Assembly (NCBI GenBank): GCA_930367215.1
Contig: OV884059.1
Coordinates: 228,345,803 to 228,409,802, forward strand
Reading direction: 5' to 3'
Source of the DNA: Pollenia angustigena
Lineage: Eukaryota > Arthropoda > Insecta > Diptera > Polleniidae
DNA: 64,000 bases
Of this stretch, positions 12,201 through 22,800 are shown in pieces. Position 1 is the first letter of the stretch. Each line of letters starts with the position of its first letter. The notes beneath the pieces are model-generated. The model did not search any database and was not told the DNA's origin. It worked only from the letters and a program-made list of their open reading frames with translations. The translations under genes and the position numbers were made by a program.

Positions 12201-12395
12201 GATAATTTTGTTTTTTGAAATTTTAAATTTATTTTTCCATATTTTATTTTTCCATTTATTGTCAAATTTTATTTTATTTTAAAAAAAATTTCCTGAAGAA
12301 GATTTCCAACGGAAATCGAAATATTGAAAATAAAAATATTTTAATTAATTTTATAAATAAGTGACCTTAAGCTTGAAGAATTTATTAAAGTATTT
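9223..12395 (+). mobile_element. Penelope-like retroelement with inverted 5' arm
   Basis: The left 758 bp (9223-9980) is a near-perfect inverted copy of the right 755 bp (11641-12395), which includes the GIY-YIG part of the ORF and the 3' UTR. Between them is one long ORF. Such inverted or direct pseudo-LTR arrangements, with a 5'-truncated partner, are known for Penelope-like elements. The ORF begins abruptly at the inner edge of the left arm, so this copy lacks its original N-terminus. No clear TSD was found; the element lies in the arm of a Foldback-like element. Confidence 0.9.
10119..11999 (+). CDS. Penelope-like RT with GIY-YIG endonuclease
   Basis: A 626-codon reading frame from the first ATG; the frame is actually open from 9975, just inside the inverted arm, so the true start was lost and translation, if any, begins inside the protein. 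The N-terminal half has KADKGNTTVAI, PKLYGLPKIHK and LRPICSSINSP, all typical of Penelope RTs. SLDVVSLFPSIP, GLPMGSPASPIVAD and the catalytic KYVDDLFV (YVDD at residues 313-316) follow. The C-terminal third, about residues 515-590, has VYKIHCGG, then KIYVGTTGTKLKIRLAGHKH, the GIY-YIG endonuclease. No internal stop or frameshift is present. It would copy element RNA at nicked chromosomal DNA. Confidence 0.93.
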   Translation: MMKVICDGEDFIETVENKEQQEIERSNFVTIVDNHLNKMSLDCRDRFTINKVKLSEKFLRNNREIMILKADKGNTTVAINKRDYMSRIENILSDDTTFHTLEKDPTSRFEKINNKFIEELFKLSVITLVEKNKLKTFISVAPKLYGLPKIHKDNFPLRPICSSINSPSHNLCKYITNLLKKITENSKYNVSNSIQFKQKLENLTIQDKEKLISLDVVSLFPSIPVDLAIRIIEENWDKISGLTNINKDLFLRIIKFCIVDNRYFQFDKKIYAQKKGLPMGSPASPIVADIVMEKLLDTCLGKLTIKPKIITKYVDDLFVIVNENEIDNLLSTFNSFDQNIKFTIERELNFSIPYLDTLVIRKGSRLLVDWYQKPTSSGRIFNYYSKHPKRIIINTARNLIDRILTISDNRFHRKNKEIIGNILRNNSFPNKLICKLIRQYNIDRSRNIDEISAPRIYKSLTYVPGFSERLENSNIYDKGKYRMAHKVINNVGKLFTKTKDRLLKSDRSNLVYKIHCGGNDNEQCRKIYVGTTGTKLKIRLAGHKHDQKYRNYNSAHGTALSTHCRDFNHYPDFENTSILNTESFKKRRYMLEMLQINNVPFEKRINFKKDTEGLAQIYRHLLNKNK

Positions 12396-12539
12396 AATAA
12401 AAAAAAAGGTCGAAGAAATAGGACTATAATTTACTAAAGAAAATTTCAAATGAAATTGGGAAGTTTAAATTTGAAATTAAAAAAATTCCAAATGAAATTG
12501 AGAAATTTTAATTTTTCCTTGATAAAATTTAATTATCTA

Positions 12540-13640
12540 TATAATTTTTATTATATTCATTCAACAAACATACATAACTAACAAGGATCGAAAAAAATTA
12601 AACTAAATAAAAATCGTAGTATTATTGACCAACAGGCATCCAGTACCCATGTTCTGTAACTATAGTGAGAACTTCTCGCGTCGAAAAGATGTGGCACAAA
12701 ATATTCCATCGTTTCTCGAAAAGTGAGAAAAAAGTGTGTCTGTAACTCATGTCGAAAACTATCAAAAGAGATTACGTCGTTACGTTATAAATGTCATAAC
12801 ATTGCACTCGAAGCCGATGTGACATTGCAGACATTGAAAACGCCAGTAACAAATAACGTTGACGGCGACCAAAATTTACTAAAATTGAAAATTTTTCAAC
12901 GACGGCGGCGAAATTAGAACCGTCGGCTTTACCAAATAATGTAAAGTGCGACTTTAATGTTTGTTGTTTGCAAACGATTTCAAAACATTCGTACATTTTA
13001 TATAAATGTTAACAGCAAAATAATTACACAATAAAAAAATGTGCCAAGAACAAAATATTATTATTATTATTCTTTGTATTTTGCATTTTTAAGTGTTTTT
13101 TGGTGTTACAAGTTTTTCTCGGCCCGTTTTTATACGTGAGTTTATTTGACAGTTCAAAGCGGAAACTTTTCGCACAAAAATGTTACAGACACACTTTTTC
13201 TGAAATTTGGCGAGTAATTTCCTTACGTGACAGCTAGTACTCGCCAAAAAAAGTTGCAGATACAGTTTAGTGAGAAAAACAGCTGTTTGTTTCAATTTAT
13301 GGCATTTCTGCTTCATTTCACACATTTCAATCGAAAAGTTTACTGACGCGAGAGTTACAGAACATGGGCACAGATCCTCGTATTGGTATGTGACAATGCT
13401 CAATGCCACAGTCAGCTACAAATTATTTCTGACAACTCTCGAGCTACGCTCCTGCGATTGAGCTTCTATTCACCGATGCTCAACACTATTGAAATTATTT
13501 GGTCAAAAATAAAAAGTATGGTAACAACAACCATGTAGGAGAACAGAGGCTTGTCTTTTTAGAACAGATGATTAATGCTTTTAATTATGTATGTTTGTTG
13601 AATGAATATAATAAAAATTATATAGATAATTAAATTTTAT
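12540..13640. repeat. Centre of the Foldback-like element
   Basis: This stretch pairs with itself at several places: TACCCATGTTCTGTAACT (about 12645) with AGTTACAGAACATGGGCA (about 13353), and GTGTGTCTGTAAC (about 12735) with GTTACAGACACAC (about 13180). Short ORFs on both strands lie within these pairing parts and show no recognisable domain. Confidence 0.5.
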
Positions 13641-14574
13641 CAATGAAAAATTTAAATTTCTCAATTTCATTTGGAATTTTCTCAATTTCAAATTTAAATT
13701 CTCAATTTCATTTGGAATTTTCTCAATATCAAATTGAATTTCTCATTTTCAATTGAAATTTTCTCAATATCAAATTGAAATTCTCAATTTCATTTGGAAT
13801 TTTCTTATTTCATCTTGAATTTTCTCATTTTAAATGAAAAATGGTGTAGTAAAAAAACTGGTAGTCTTCTTGTAGGGTATAATACTTTTCATTTTACAGG
13901 GTTGCATTAAAAAATAACCTGTTCATATTTGATAGTGTGAATCAGCGTTGCCATTTTGGTGCCTTTCGGGTTTTTTTTTTGCTTATGCAATACCCGAAAT
14001 TTTGTTAAACACCCGTTTTTGAAAAGCGGGTATTTACAGTGCTTTTAACAATTTCTCACAGTGCTTTTAAGTGCCTTTTACAATATTTATATTTTTTTGT
14101 ACCATTTTTTAAAATTTCGATTATGTATATTGAGGATGATTAAGATGAGATTTGCTATTTGGGGTACAATTTTGGGAAGGCCTGTAAAGATTTTAAGGTT
14201 TCAAATGATAAAAAAAAAGTGATAAAATTTTCGTTTTACCAAAAACTTTATTTACGAGGTTAGAGCTAGGCTTCCTAGCAATTTGGAAATTTTACAAAAC
14301 GTTTACTTTTTAGCGTTGACAACATATTTTTTTATTAAAATTTGGGCTGTCATTAAGTTTTATAAAGAATGGTCGGTCACTGCAAATTTTCGGTAATTGC
14401 AACAGGCCAGATTTTTTCTAACTACGAAAATCTAGCTCGCACTTTATTACTGTTTTATGACTAATTCAAACTCAGCTGATGATGATCCAAATGATTTGGT
14501 TGATATAATTTTTATATACAAATGTTAATTTTAAATGAAAATGGTCACTCATCAAAGCCATCGCCTTTTTTAAA

Positions 14575-15285
14575 TTTTGAAGGTATATAACCCCGGGTCT
14601 CCACGTAGCAAAATTTATTGCGGCAAACGTCAAATTTGATTGCTCCATTAAATTTGCGACGTACAGACCGCAAATTGCCATGAGTGGCAATCCATTGCGC
14701 AGTGATTGCTCTTCTGATTGCTTGAGCAATTATTGCTTAGCAATCTGCTGTCAAATCAGTTGTAATTTATCTGACATTTCATTTCTCTGTACGGTTGTTT
14801 ATTTATTAGTGTGTTTATTTATTAAAAAAGCAATTAAGAAAAAGCCGCCAAGTGAAAAAATACTTCAACAAAATACAGAAAAAGTTTTTATATATTATAT
14901 TTTTAAATAAACGTCAATATCAACAAAAGCAAACGACGAATTTGTTTTTTTTTTTTGTATATTTTTATTTTTTAATAGAACAATACAACTTTTAGGTTTT
15001 ATTTTTCATACGCAAATAAACAAAAAGTAATACAAAACACAGCAACAACAATTACAATTATAATTTTTTTAATTTAATTTATTTAAAACATTTGTTATAA
15101 ATACAGGCACAAAACTTTATACAACTACTCGCAATAACAAGTGTTCTCCAGCAATATAATCAGCAATTATTGCTCCATTGTTCTGCCGACGTTATTGCTT
15201 GTACTTAGCAATAAAAATTGCTACGTGGAGTCCAGCGTAATATTCGACACAGCCGAATGCAACTTGTTTTGTGTTTAATTAAATT
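14575..15285 (-). repeat. DINE-like fragment split by a MITE
   Basis: On the minus strand, CAAGTTGCATTCGGCTGTGT at about 15275-15256 and GGTTATATACCTTC at 14594-14580 match the opening blocks of the DINE-like repeat. They are separated only by the MITE at 14591-15237. Confidence 0.45.
14591..15237. repeat. Harbinger-like MITE, TSD TAA
   Basis: Inverted ends share CTCCACGTAGCAA after a slightly variable CCCCGGG/CGCTGGA start. TAA flanks both ends (14588-14590 and 15238-15240), a 3-bp duplication as made by PIF/Harbinger transposases. The words TTGCT and AGCAAT are unusually frequent inside, in both orientations. No transposase is present. Confidence 0.6.
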
Positions 15286-15415
15286 TAAAAAATGGCTTAG
15301 TGCTTTTTTACGCTTTTTTTTTGTTCAAAATAGTGCTTTTTTTTAATTTTAAATTGCTTTTTGCTCTCAAAAAGTTGGCATCACTGGTGTAAATACAAAC
15401 TGCAATGTTAAATTA

Positions 15416-15682
15416 GTGCTGGTTCACACAGGTCAAGTTTACTTGAACAGTTTTATTTAAATTTTCTTTTGAACTTGCGTTCACGTTCATGCACAAAATT
15501 AGTTTTTGTTTTTTTTTTTCCTTCAACTTTGTAGCTTTTTATTATATTACGGATGAAAAAAGAAAAGAAAAATACAAAACTGACTGGTACGGTCAAGTAT
15601 GTACCCCTTTCCATTCTCTTTACCCCTCTCTCCTAAAAGCTCGAGACTTGACGGCTAAAACTTGAAGAGTGTGAACCAGCAC
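15416..15682. repeat. 267-bp Harbinger-like MITE, TSD TTA
   Basis: GTGCTGGTTCACAC at the left is matched exactly by GTGTGAACCAGCAC at the right, and the similarity extends to GTCAAG/CTTGAA. TTA flanks each end (15413-15415 and 15683-15685). It is too short to code for a transposase. Confidence 0.7.
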
Positions 15683-15793
15683 TTAGATGTTTGAGTGTCG
15701 CAACAAAACTCATTTGATTACTAACTTACAAAGTATTATGGAATAATTGTGTGATATGTATAAACAAGCCTTAAGCCGCTGTTTAAGGGCATA

Positions 15794-16270
15794 ATAAACC
15801 ACACAAAATGCTTGGCAAACACACACATTATTTCCGTTTGGGGTTTGCCAATAAACAACACAAATATTCTCCGTTCAAACATTAATTTGTTTTGTTTTCA
15901 ATGAATGCAAATGCCAATAGTGCTGCGCCAATTTTGTTGCTTTTAGCTTAAAACGGAAAAGAAATTATAAAATAAAGGCAAAAAATTTAAAGTAAACAGT
16001 TTTTAAACAACGAGCTGTTTTGTGGTAAGCAATACTACTAACAAATTTAATTTAATATTAAAAATTAATTGAATTGCATACATTTCGCATTAGACGCCAC
16101 AAAAAGTTTAACAAATATCCAACATGTCTGCCAAATATTAAAAATTTTTAATATTTCTGCAAACATTGCTTCAAATGTTTGTCCAAACAGCAAACACCCC
16201 AATTAACAACACAAAATGTTTGTACAAACGTAAAATTTTGACATGTTTGCCAAGCCATTTGTGAGGTTTA
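15794..16270. repeat. About 480-bp TIR element (MITE)
   Basis: TAAACCACACAAAATGCTTG at the left pairs with CAAGCCATTTGTGAGGTTTA at the right. The words TTGGCAAAC and its complement recur inside, and a small palindrome AAATATTAAAAATTTTTAATATTT lies near 16135-16158. TSD unclear (TA or ATA). Confidence 0.55.
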
Positions 16271-16718
16271 TATATTACAGATTGTCCACATTTTGTACAT
16301 AAAGCTGGTTTATCAATTCATAACCTCTCTAAAAAAATTGAGCGGGATTAGAGATGTGGGCTTGGCACAAAATAGAATTCTATATAACTGAAGAATTGTT
16401 AGCGTAAAAATTACACAAGGGAAAAAATTTGGGCTGAAGTGCACTTTACGGGGCGTACAAAAAAAAAAAAATAAAAAAAATATGCTACCCGATTCAGAAT
16501 AAAAATAGAAAAAAACCATAATTAAAATTTAAGGGGGCTGAGGCACGTGGTGCCCTCTGGACCCAAAAAACTGCCCCGCCCACTTTGTGATATGTGTGGG
16601 TACCCACGGGCCTCAGCCTCTTAATTTTAATTTTGATTTTTTCTTAATTCCATGGGGTTCCAATTTTTATTTCGTGTGCCCAGGAAACTCCAGTTTTGCC
16701 CCGCATTTTGTTTGTGTA
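16271..16718. other. AT-rich spacer with a GC-containing palindrome at 16521-16634
   Basis: From 16521, ATTAAAATTTAAGGGGGCTG pairs with the complement of the stretch ending at 16634 (CAGCCTCTTAATTTTAAT); the pairing also includes GAGGCACGTGG/CCACGGGCCTC. It is probably a small MITE. Apart from it I see nothing supportable; weak minus-strand ORFs here look random. Confidence 0.4.
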
Positions 16719-17632
16719 AGTTAAGGAACCGTCTAATGTGATGATAGTAAAATGCAAATACGAATCTTACTCTTGTTACTACGCAAACATTTTCATTGAT
16801 CTTCTCTTTCATTGATATTTTATGATCCGTTATTGCTTTAGCAATAGTAAAATAAGTTATTCACTTTTTAATTCATACTCTTGTTACTACGCAAACATTT
16901 TCATTGATCTTCTCTTTCATTGATATTTTATGATCCGTTATTGCTTTAGCAATAGTAAAAGAAATTATTCATTGTTTTTTATTCATTGAAAATAAAAGTC
17001 AGTCAGATCTCGATCTCGTTAAAGCAAAGACAAAGTCTCTAACTATCGTAGAAATTATTAAAGGAAATTAATTAAATTTAAAAAGAATGAACTTAAAATA
17101 AAATGCAAAAGTGTAAAATTTAAGTGAATGAAAAAATTTAAAATTAGAATTTAACTAATGAAGAAAAATATTAAAATTAAATTGGAAAGGATAAACTTAA
17201 GTAAAATAAAATTATAGAAGAGATAAACTTAAAGTAAAATAAAATTTAAAACTATGAAATGTAAATGTTAATGACAAAAGAAAGTTAAAATTAAATTTAA
17301 TAAAAGGCCATAGAAATCTACATAGTAGAAAGGTAAAAATATAAAAACTTAAAATTTGAACTACTTAAAACAATTTAAATTAGACTAATAAAACTAAATT
17401 TAATAAGAATACCTTTAAAATTAAAAACTAAATTTAATAAGAATACTTTTAAAATTCTACATAGTGGAAGGAAATAAAATACGAAAGAGCTAAAAATTAG
17501 AATCACTAAATTCAATTTAAATTAGTGTGATAAGAAATTAAAAAGAACTTTAATAAACTAAAATATAACTTCAATCAAATATAAAAAGGCTTTTATTGCT
17601 CAGGATGGACCATTCACACTTAAAAATTAATT
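16719..17632 (+). repeat. 5' LTR, 914 bp
   Basis: The LTR contains an internal tandem duplication: the part from ACTCTTGTTACTACGC (16769) through TTTAGCAATAGTAAAA recurs with a period of 108 bp (from 16877). After it comes AATAAAAGTCAGTCAG (16991-17006), where TCAGTC resembles the initiator used by insect LTR promoters. The rest is A-rich with repeated TTAAAATTAAA/TAAACTTAA words. Downstream of the initiator no strong poly(A) hexamer placement could be settled. Confidence 0.93.
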
Positions 17633-17645
17633 GGCGCCCAACGTG
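17632..17645 (+). other. Primer-binding site, tRNA-Lys type
   Basis: TGGCGCCCAACGTG directly abuts the 5' LTR (sharing its last T). It is complementary to the 3' end of insect tRNA-Lys as I remember it (..CACGUUGGGCGCCA). Minus-strand DNA synthesis would start here. The following 730 bp up to gag is an A-rich leader. Confidence 0.85.
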
Positions 17646-18374
17646 ATTAACCAAAAAAAAAATACCACAACAATAACAAAACCGTGTTCAAAATTAAAAT
17701 TGTTTTAATATAAAAGAAGATTAATTTAGTTTTAATAAATTCCAAATATCATGAGACTTCTAACAAACTAAGCAAATTCTTTTAACAAATAAAAACAAAT
17801 CCCAAACAACACCATTATCGCCAACATTGTCCATCGCCCAACAAGCCAGAGGTAGAAGTAGTTGACCGTTTAATCAAACCACCAGCATCGGGGTAACTAA
17901 TTTAAAGGCTAAGCCAAATAGGAACCAGCACCATTGGTCACAAATTTTTTTTAGTAATATAAAGGTATTATATTTCGTACTATAAATTAAATTAGTACTA
18001 AGTTAACATTTAAAATTGTGAACGGCAGGGAGAAAAATATTTATAGATATTTTTATTTTGTTATAAATATAAATTATATTTGACTAAAAATTCAAAATCA
18101 AAAATTATTAAAAAAAATAGAGTTGCAAAAAGAGGACATTAAAAAAATATATTTTTCTCTCTACTTAAAAACTAAGTTTAAATTAAACAAAACTTAATTT
18201 ATTTTAAAAAAAGTAATAATTACCTACGTTGAGTTAGAAGCCCGTCTTTGCTATTAATTAACAATAAAGAATAAGATGATACGAAAATATTTTCGGGTGT
18301 AATTTTTCTCCTTTTTCGTGGCTAAAAACTCTAAACTCTTTTGACGTATAGTGCTGATTATAGATTAGTTATTT

Positions 18375-19811
18375 ATGAACTGCCTTGGGAAAACCATTGA
18401 AGACATTGATAGGACTATTAATCTACTTCAAGGCCTTGACATTAACGACGGAAAAACAAAACGGGAAACCATGGACGAACAGGCTTTACGGGCGATTGTT
18501 AATAGTGCTGTTACGCAGGCAACAGAACGGACCCGATCAGAGTTTCGGAACGTAGTTGACCAGTTAAATGCAAGAATTGATGCTCTTCAACCCCCATCTG
18601 CTGCAGAAGAATACAAAGATATCGAAATCACTGAAGGTGTAGAGTGCGACGAACCGCTTGACATTGTTAAGTCTCTCCCCGAGTTTAAAGGCGAAGGTTT
18701 TAGGTATATTTCTTGGCGTCAAGCCGCGGTTACAGCCCACAAATTGTTTGAGCGATATCAGGGTAGTTCCAAATACTATCAGGCTGTCGCCATAATAAGA
18801 AATAAAATTGTAGGGAGGGCAGACTCTGTTTTAAGTAGCTACAATACTGTTTTGAACTTCTATGCCATACTTAATAGATTAGATTTTGCGTACTCTGATA
18901 AAACTTCTATTTACACATTAGAGCAAGAACTTTCAACCTTAAGACAAGGCCAAAGGCCTATAATTGAATTTTATAGTGACATTGAAAGTAAACTAACCTC
19001 CATAATAAACAAGGTTATAATGTCTTATGAGGGAGATTCTACATTGATTCAGTCCCTTAACCAGAAATATAGGATGGATGCACTCCGAGTTTTTATTTCG
19101 GGTCTCAATAAACCCCTATGCGATACCTTGTTTGCATGTAGACCAGTAGATCTGCCTACTGCTTTGGCGATGGCGCAGGAATTAAAAACAAACCAAAATA
19201 GGTATCGTTTTGCAACAATTTATAATAACGGGCTCGGCAGCGTGCAGCAGGGATATTTTCAGCAGACGCACCCAGGGTTTCATAACTTAAATGCTTCTGT
19301 TCGTAATATCCAGCCATCTAGTTATTACCAGAGACCACCAATTAGAAACTCACTTTCACACAGTCAAGTCCAACAACAGCAGTATGTTCAGCCACAACAG
19401 TTTTACCCAACGCCCTCTCCGTTTTATCCGAAACCACCAGTGGGAAACCCGTCTTTTAGCAATCAAATGCGACAACCTTTTATTCAGCCACGACAATTTC
19501 ACTCCAAGTCCCAATCGAACTCTCGAGTAGACTGCCGGCCACCAAATGTCCAAAGCCATAATTTACCCCATTCACAGGCATTAGATTCTGATGTCAGTAT
19601 GCGTACGCTCAGGTCTACAGCCGGACCAACTTTTCAGAATAGGCAAATCGTAAATCATCTAGAGCATGAAGAGCAACCGGAGCACTCATGGGAGGAGGAA
19701 TCAAACCTTATCAATTTTCGGGAAAACCAAACCGGACAAGACATATCCTTCGAAGATGAGATACATTTTTTAGGGGTAACTCAGTCCTTCCCTACATCGA
19801 AGGAAAAATAG
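18375..19811 (+). CDS. gag: Gag polyprotein
   Basis: 478 codons. The first ATG gives MNCLGKTIEDIDR; a second possible start is MDEQALRAIVN at about residue 33, which resembles the start of related fly Gags. Residues ~80-270 are the capsid-like helical region (PEFKGEGFRYISWRQ, LRVFISGLNKPL, DLPTALAMAQEL). The C-terminal part from ~280 is rich in Gln, Pro, Tyr and Phe (for example QQQQYVQPQQFYPTPSPFYP), then acidic. No CCHC zinc knuckle is present; RNA binding must use other residues, as in several errantivirus relatives. The ORF ends 20 bp before the first Leu-Val-Asp-Thr-Gly of the protease, which is read in another frame. Confidence 0.92.
   Translation: MNCLGKTIEDIDRTINLLQGLDINDGKTKRETMDEQALRAIVNSAVTQATERTRSEFRNVVDQLNARIDALQPPSAAEEYKDIEITEGVECDEPLDIVKSLPEFKGEGFRYISWRQAAVTAHKLFERYQGSSKYYQAVAIIRNKIVGRADSVLSSYNTVLNFYAILNRLDFAYSDKTSIYTLEQELSTLRQGQRPIIEFYSDIESKLTSIINKVIMSYEGDSTLIQSLNQKYRMDALRVFISGLNKPLCDTLFACRPVDLPTALAMAQELKTNQNRYRFATIYNNGLGSVQQGYFQQTHPGFHNLNASVRNIQPSSYYQRPPIRNSLSHSQVQQQQYVQPQQFYPTPSPFYPKPPVGNPSFSNQMRQPFIQPRQFHSKSQSNSRVDCRPPNVQSHNLPHSQALDSDVSMRTLRSTAGPTFQNRQIVNHLEHEEQPEHSWEEESNLINFRENQTGQDISFEDEIHFLGVTQSFPTSKEK
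19766..19772 (+). promoter_or_regulatory. -1 ribosomal frameshift site T TTT TTA
   Basis: In the gag frame the codons are CAT TTT TTA GGG, so TTTTTTA is a canonical X XXY YYZ slippery heptamer. A -1 slip here enters the pol frame, which stays open (FRGNSVLPYIEGKIGG) into the protease. The gag stop lies 37 bp further on. No downstream pseudoknot was worked out. Confidence 0.8.
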
Positions 19812-22800
19812 GGGGTAATAATATTAAACTTTTGGTGGATACTGGATCTACCAAAAGTTATTTAAAAAACATTAGGAATCTAAAAGGTATAAAGAAACTT
19901 TCAAGGCCCTTTCTAGTAAAATCGGTGCATGGAGCTAGCAGAATTGACCACTCAACTTTGGTAAATGTATTTAACAGAACTGAAACATTTTACATACTAG
20001 AAAATTTACCAATATTCGATGGTATAGTGGGTTTTAACTTCATTAAAAAAATAAATGGGATAATCGATACGGGTAAAAATATAATGTTTTTCGAAGGGGG
20101 GCACGAAACGTTAAAGTACTTGAATCTAGACGCAACAAATAACTTGACGCTGGACACAATTCCGAAAAATATTGAAGGGGAATTTTACAATATAATTCAT
20201 GAAAATTCGGCGGTCTTTGCGAATCCTAATGAAGCCCTTCCTTACAACACCAAAATATCGGCGACAATTAGAACAAAAGATGAGGAACCAATATATTCCA
20301 GATACCAATCGTACCCAATCTCAATGATTGATTTTGTTAACAAGGAGGTAGAAGAACTCCTAAGGAATGGTATAATAAGACCATCGCGTTCTCCTTATAA
20401 TAGCCCAGTTTGGGTAGTGGAAAAAAAAGGGTTCGACGAATTCGGTAATCCTAATAAACGTCTTGTGTTCGATTTTACGAAATTAAACTCGAAGACTATT
20501 TGCGACAAATACCCTATTCCTGATCCCTCTATCATTATGGCGAATCTTGGAAGAGCAAAGTTTTTTACAACACTGGATTTAAAGAGTGGTTTTCACCAAA
20601 TCAACTTAATTGAGCGTGATAGGGAAAAAACCGCTTTCAGTGTGAATAACGGTAAATACGAATTTTGCCGCTTGCCGTTTGGCTTGAAAAATGCGCCAAG
20701 CATTTTCCAACGCGCCATCGATGATATTTTGCGGGAAGAGATAGGAAAGTGTTGTCATGTCTACATTGATGACATCATAATATTTTCCGACTCTGAGCGG
20801 AATCATATATATGATATCAACAAAATTTTTAAAAAATTGCTTAATGCAAACATGCGCGTATCATTGGAGAAATCTAAGTTTTTTAAAACCTCCGTGGAAT
20901 ATCTCGGGTTTATTGTCTCAACTAAGGGTATTAAAACGTGCCCAAGTAAGGTTGAGGCTATAGTTAATTACGAAATCCCTTCTACTTTGAGAGGACTTAG
21001 ATCGTTCCTGGGACTCGCAGGTTATTATAGGCGATTCGTAAAGGATTATGCATCTATCGCGAAGCCATTAACCAAATACTTACGAGGAGAGAATGGTCAT
21101 ATAGGCGCTCGACAATCAAAGTTAATTAAAATCGAATTGGATAGGGAAGCTTTAGCCGCATTTAAAAAGTTAAAGAAGCTGCTTGCCTCTGAGGATGTCC
21201 TACTTCTGTACCCTAATTTCCAAAAACCATTCGATCTTACTACGGACGCGTCCTCTCATGCAATTGGTGCAGTTCTTTCACAAGGTGGACGTCCAATTAC
21301 GATGATTTCAAGGACCCTGTCACCAGCAGAAGAGAATTACGCCACCAATGAAAGGGAGCTATTGGCGATTGTATGGGCACTTAAGTCACTTCGACACTAC
21401 CTTTATGGAACAAAAAACCTAAATATTTTTACAGACCACCAACCCTTGACCTTTTCCGTATCTGACAGAAACCCAAATTCAAAAATTAAGCGCTGGAAAG
21501 CATTTATTGAAGAGTATTCACCATCGTTCTTTTACAAACCGGGTAGAGATAACGTCGTTGCGGACGCTTTATCGAGACAATTTTTAAATATGGCAGCAGA
21601 TTTAGAATCATCGGCTTCTATTCAAGCCTGTGCTAGTGAGATATCACTTACTGAAGTTATACCTAGTGTTGAGAATCCAGTAAATTCTTTTAGAAACCAA
21701 ATTATCCTTATCAAGGAAAACTTCGTAAAGAAAGAAACAAAAGTAATATTTAGAGACCGTATCCGTCATCGAATCTCATACAGAACTATTGAAGACCTTT
21801 TAGACTCGATTCATACATCAATAAGCCCTCATGTTGTAAATGCAATACATTGTGACTTACACAGTCTGGCACAAATACAGCATTTTTTGATATCAAATTA
21901 TCCTTCGGTCAAATTCCGATATACTAAAAAGTTTGTCACCGACATATTAAATCCAAGTGACCAATTGGAAATACTTAACAACGAACACAACAGGGCTCAT
22001 CGATCCCTTAGGGAAAATACCCACCAAATTCTCCAAGATTATTACTTTCCCAATATTAAGAAAGAATTGAAGCGTATCATAGCAACTTGTAAGACATGTC
22101 AGGAAGCAAAATACTCGAGGCACCCACAGAGACAGGAAATAGCCGCAACCCCAATACCTTCTTCCATAGGAGAAATACTTCACATTGACATTTACAATAC
22201 GAACAAACTTTTCTTTTTAACTTGCTTGGACAAGTTTTCTAAATTCGCTGTTGTTAAGCCTATTGCTTCGAGGGCTATCATTGATGTAAGGCCAGCACTT
22301 TTGGAAACATTAAATTTTTTCGGGAACACAAGGGTAGTAGTATGCGACAACGAAAAGTCTCTTAACTCTGAGACAGTTAGATCGATGGTTAAAAATAACT
22401 TTGGTGCCGATATCTATGCAATTCCACCCCTCCATAGCACATCCAATGGGCAAGTGGAACGCTTTCATAGCACATTGGCAGAAATCGCAAGATGTCTTAG
22501 ATTAGACGACAACTCCACCGATCCACTCGACCTTATTCTCATTGCCACATCGAAATATAATAGGACAATTCACTCCACTGTTGGAATGAGACCTATCGAC
22601 ATAATCCAGGCTATACCACAGGACTTAAGGGAAAAAGTCCAGTCGAGAATTACGGCTAAACAGAACTCCGACTTAAATTACCATAACAGAAACACAACCA
22701 CAAGGACATACAATCCCGGAGATAAGGTCTATGTGAGAGTCAACAAGCGTTTAGGGAATAAATTTAGTAAGGTCTTCAATGAAAAGATAGTCCAACAAGA

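Larger units (their letters stand above)
9009..13865. mobile_element. Foldback-like element with tandemly repeated inverted arms
   Basis: Both ends start with ACTACCNGT, then after a short gap CTACACCATTTTTCATT, in inverted orientation. The arms are built from degenerate tandem units of about 30-40 bp of the kind AATTCCAAATGAAATTGAGA (left 9040-9225 and 12435-12515; right 13650-13840). Further inside, arms around 12530-12700 and 13330-13640 also pair imperfectly. Inverted arms made of tandem repeats are the hallmark of Foldback (FB) elements in flies. A Penelope-like element at 9223-12395 splits the left arm, so the original was about 1.7 kb. No FB-type coding region is seen. Confidence 0.65.
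13943..15386. mobile_element. hAT-like non-autonomous element
   Basis: Ends CAGCGTTGCCATTTTGG and, complemented, CAGTGATGCCAACTTTTTG match the hAT pattern. Flanks GTGTGAAT (13935-13942) and GTGTAAAT (15387-15394) form an 8-bp duplication with one difference. The element has no transposase; it contains the DINE-like remnant and the MITE given separately. GTGCTTTT-type words are repeated near both ends. Confidence 0.7.
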
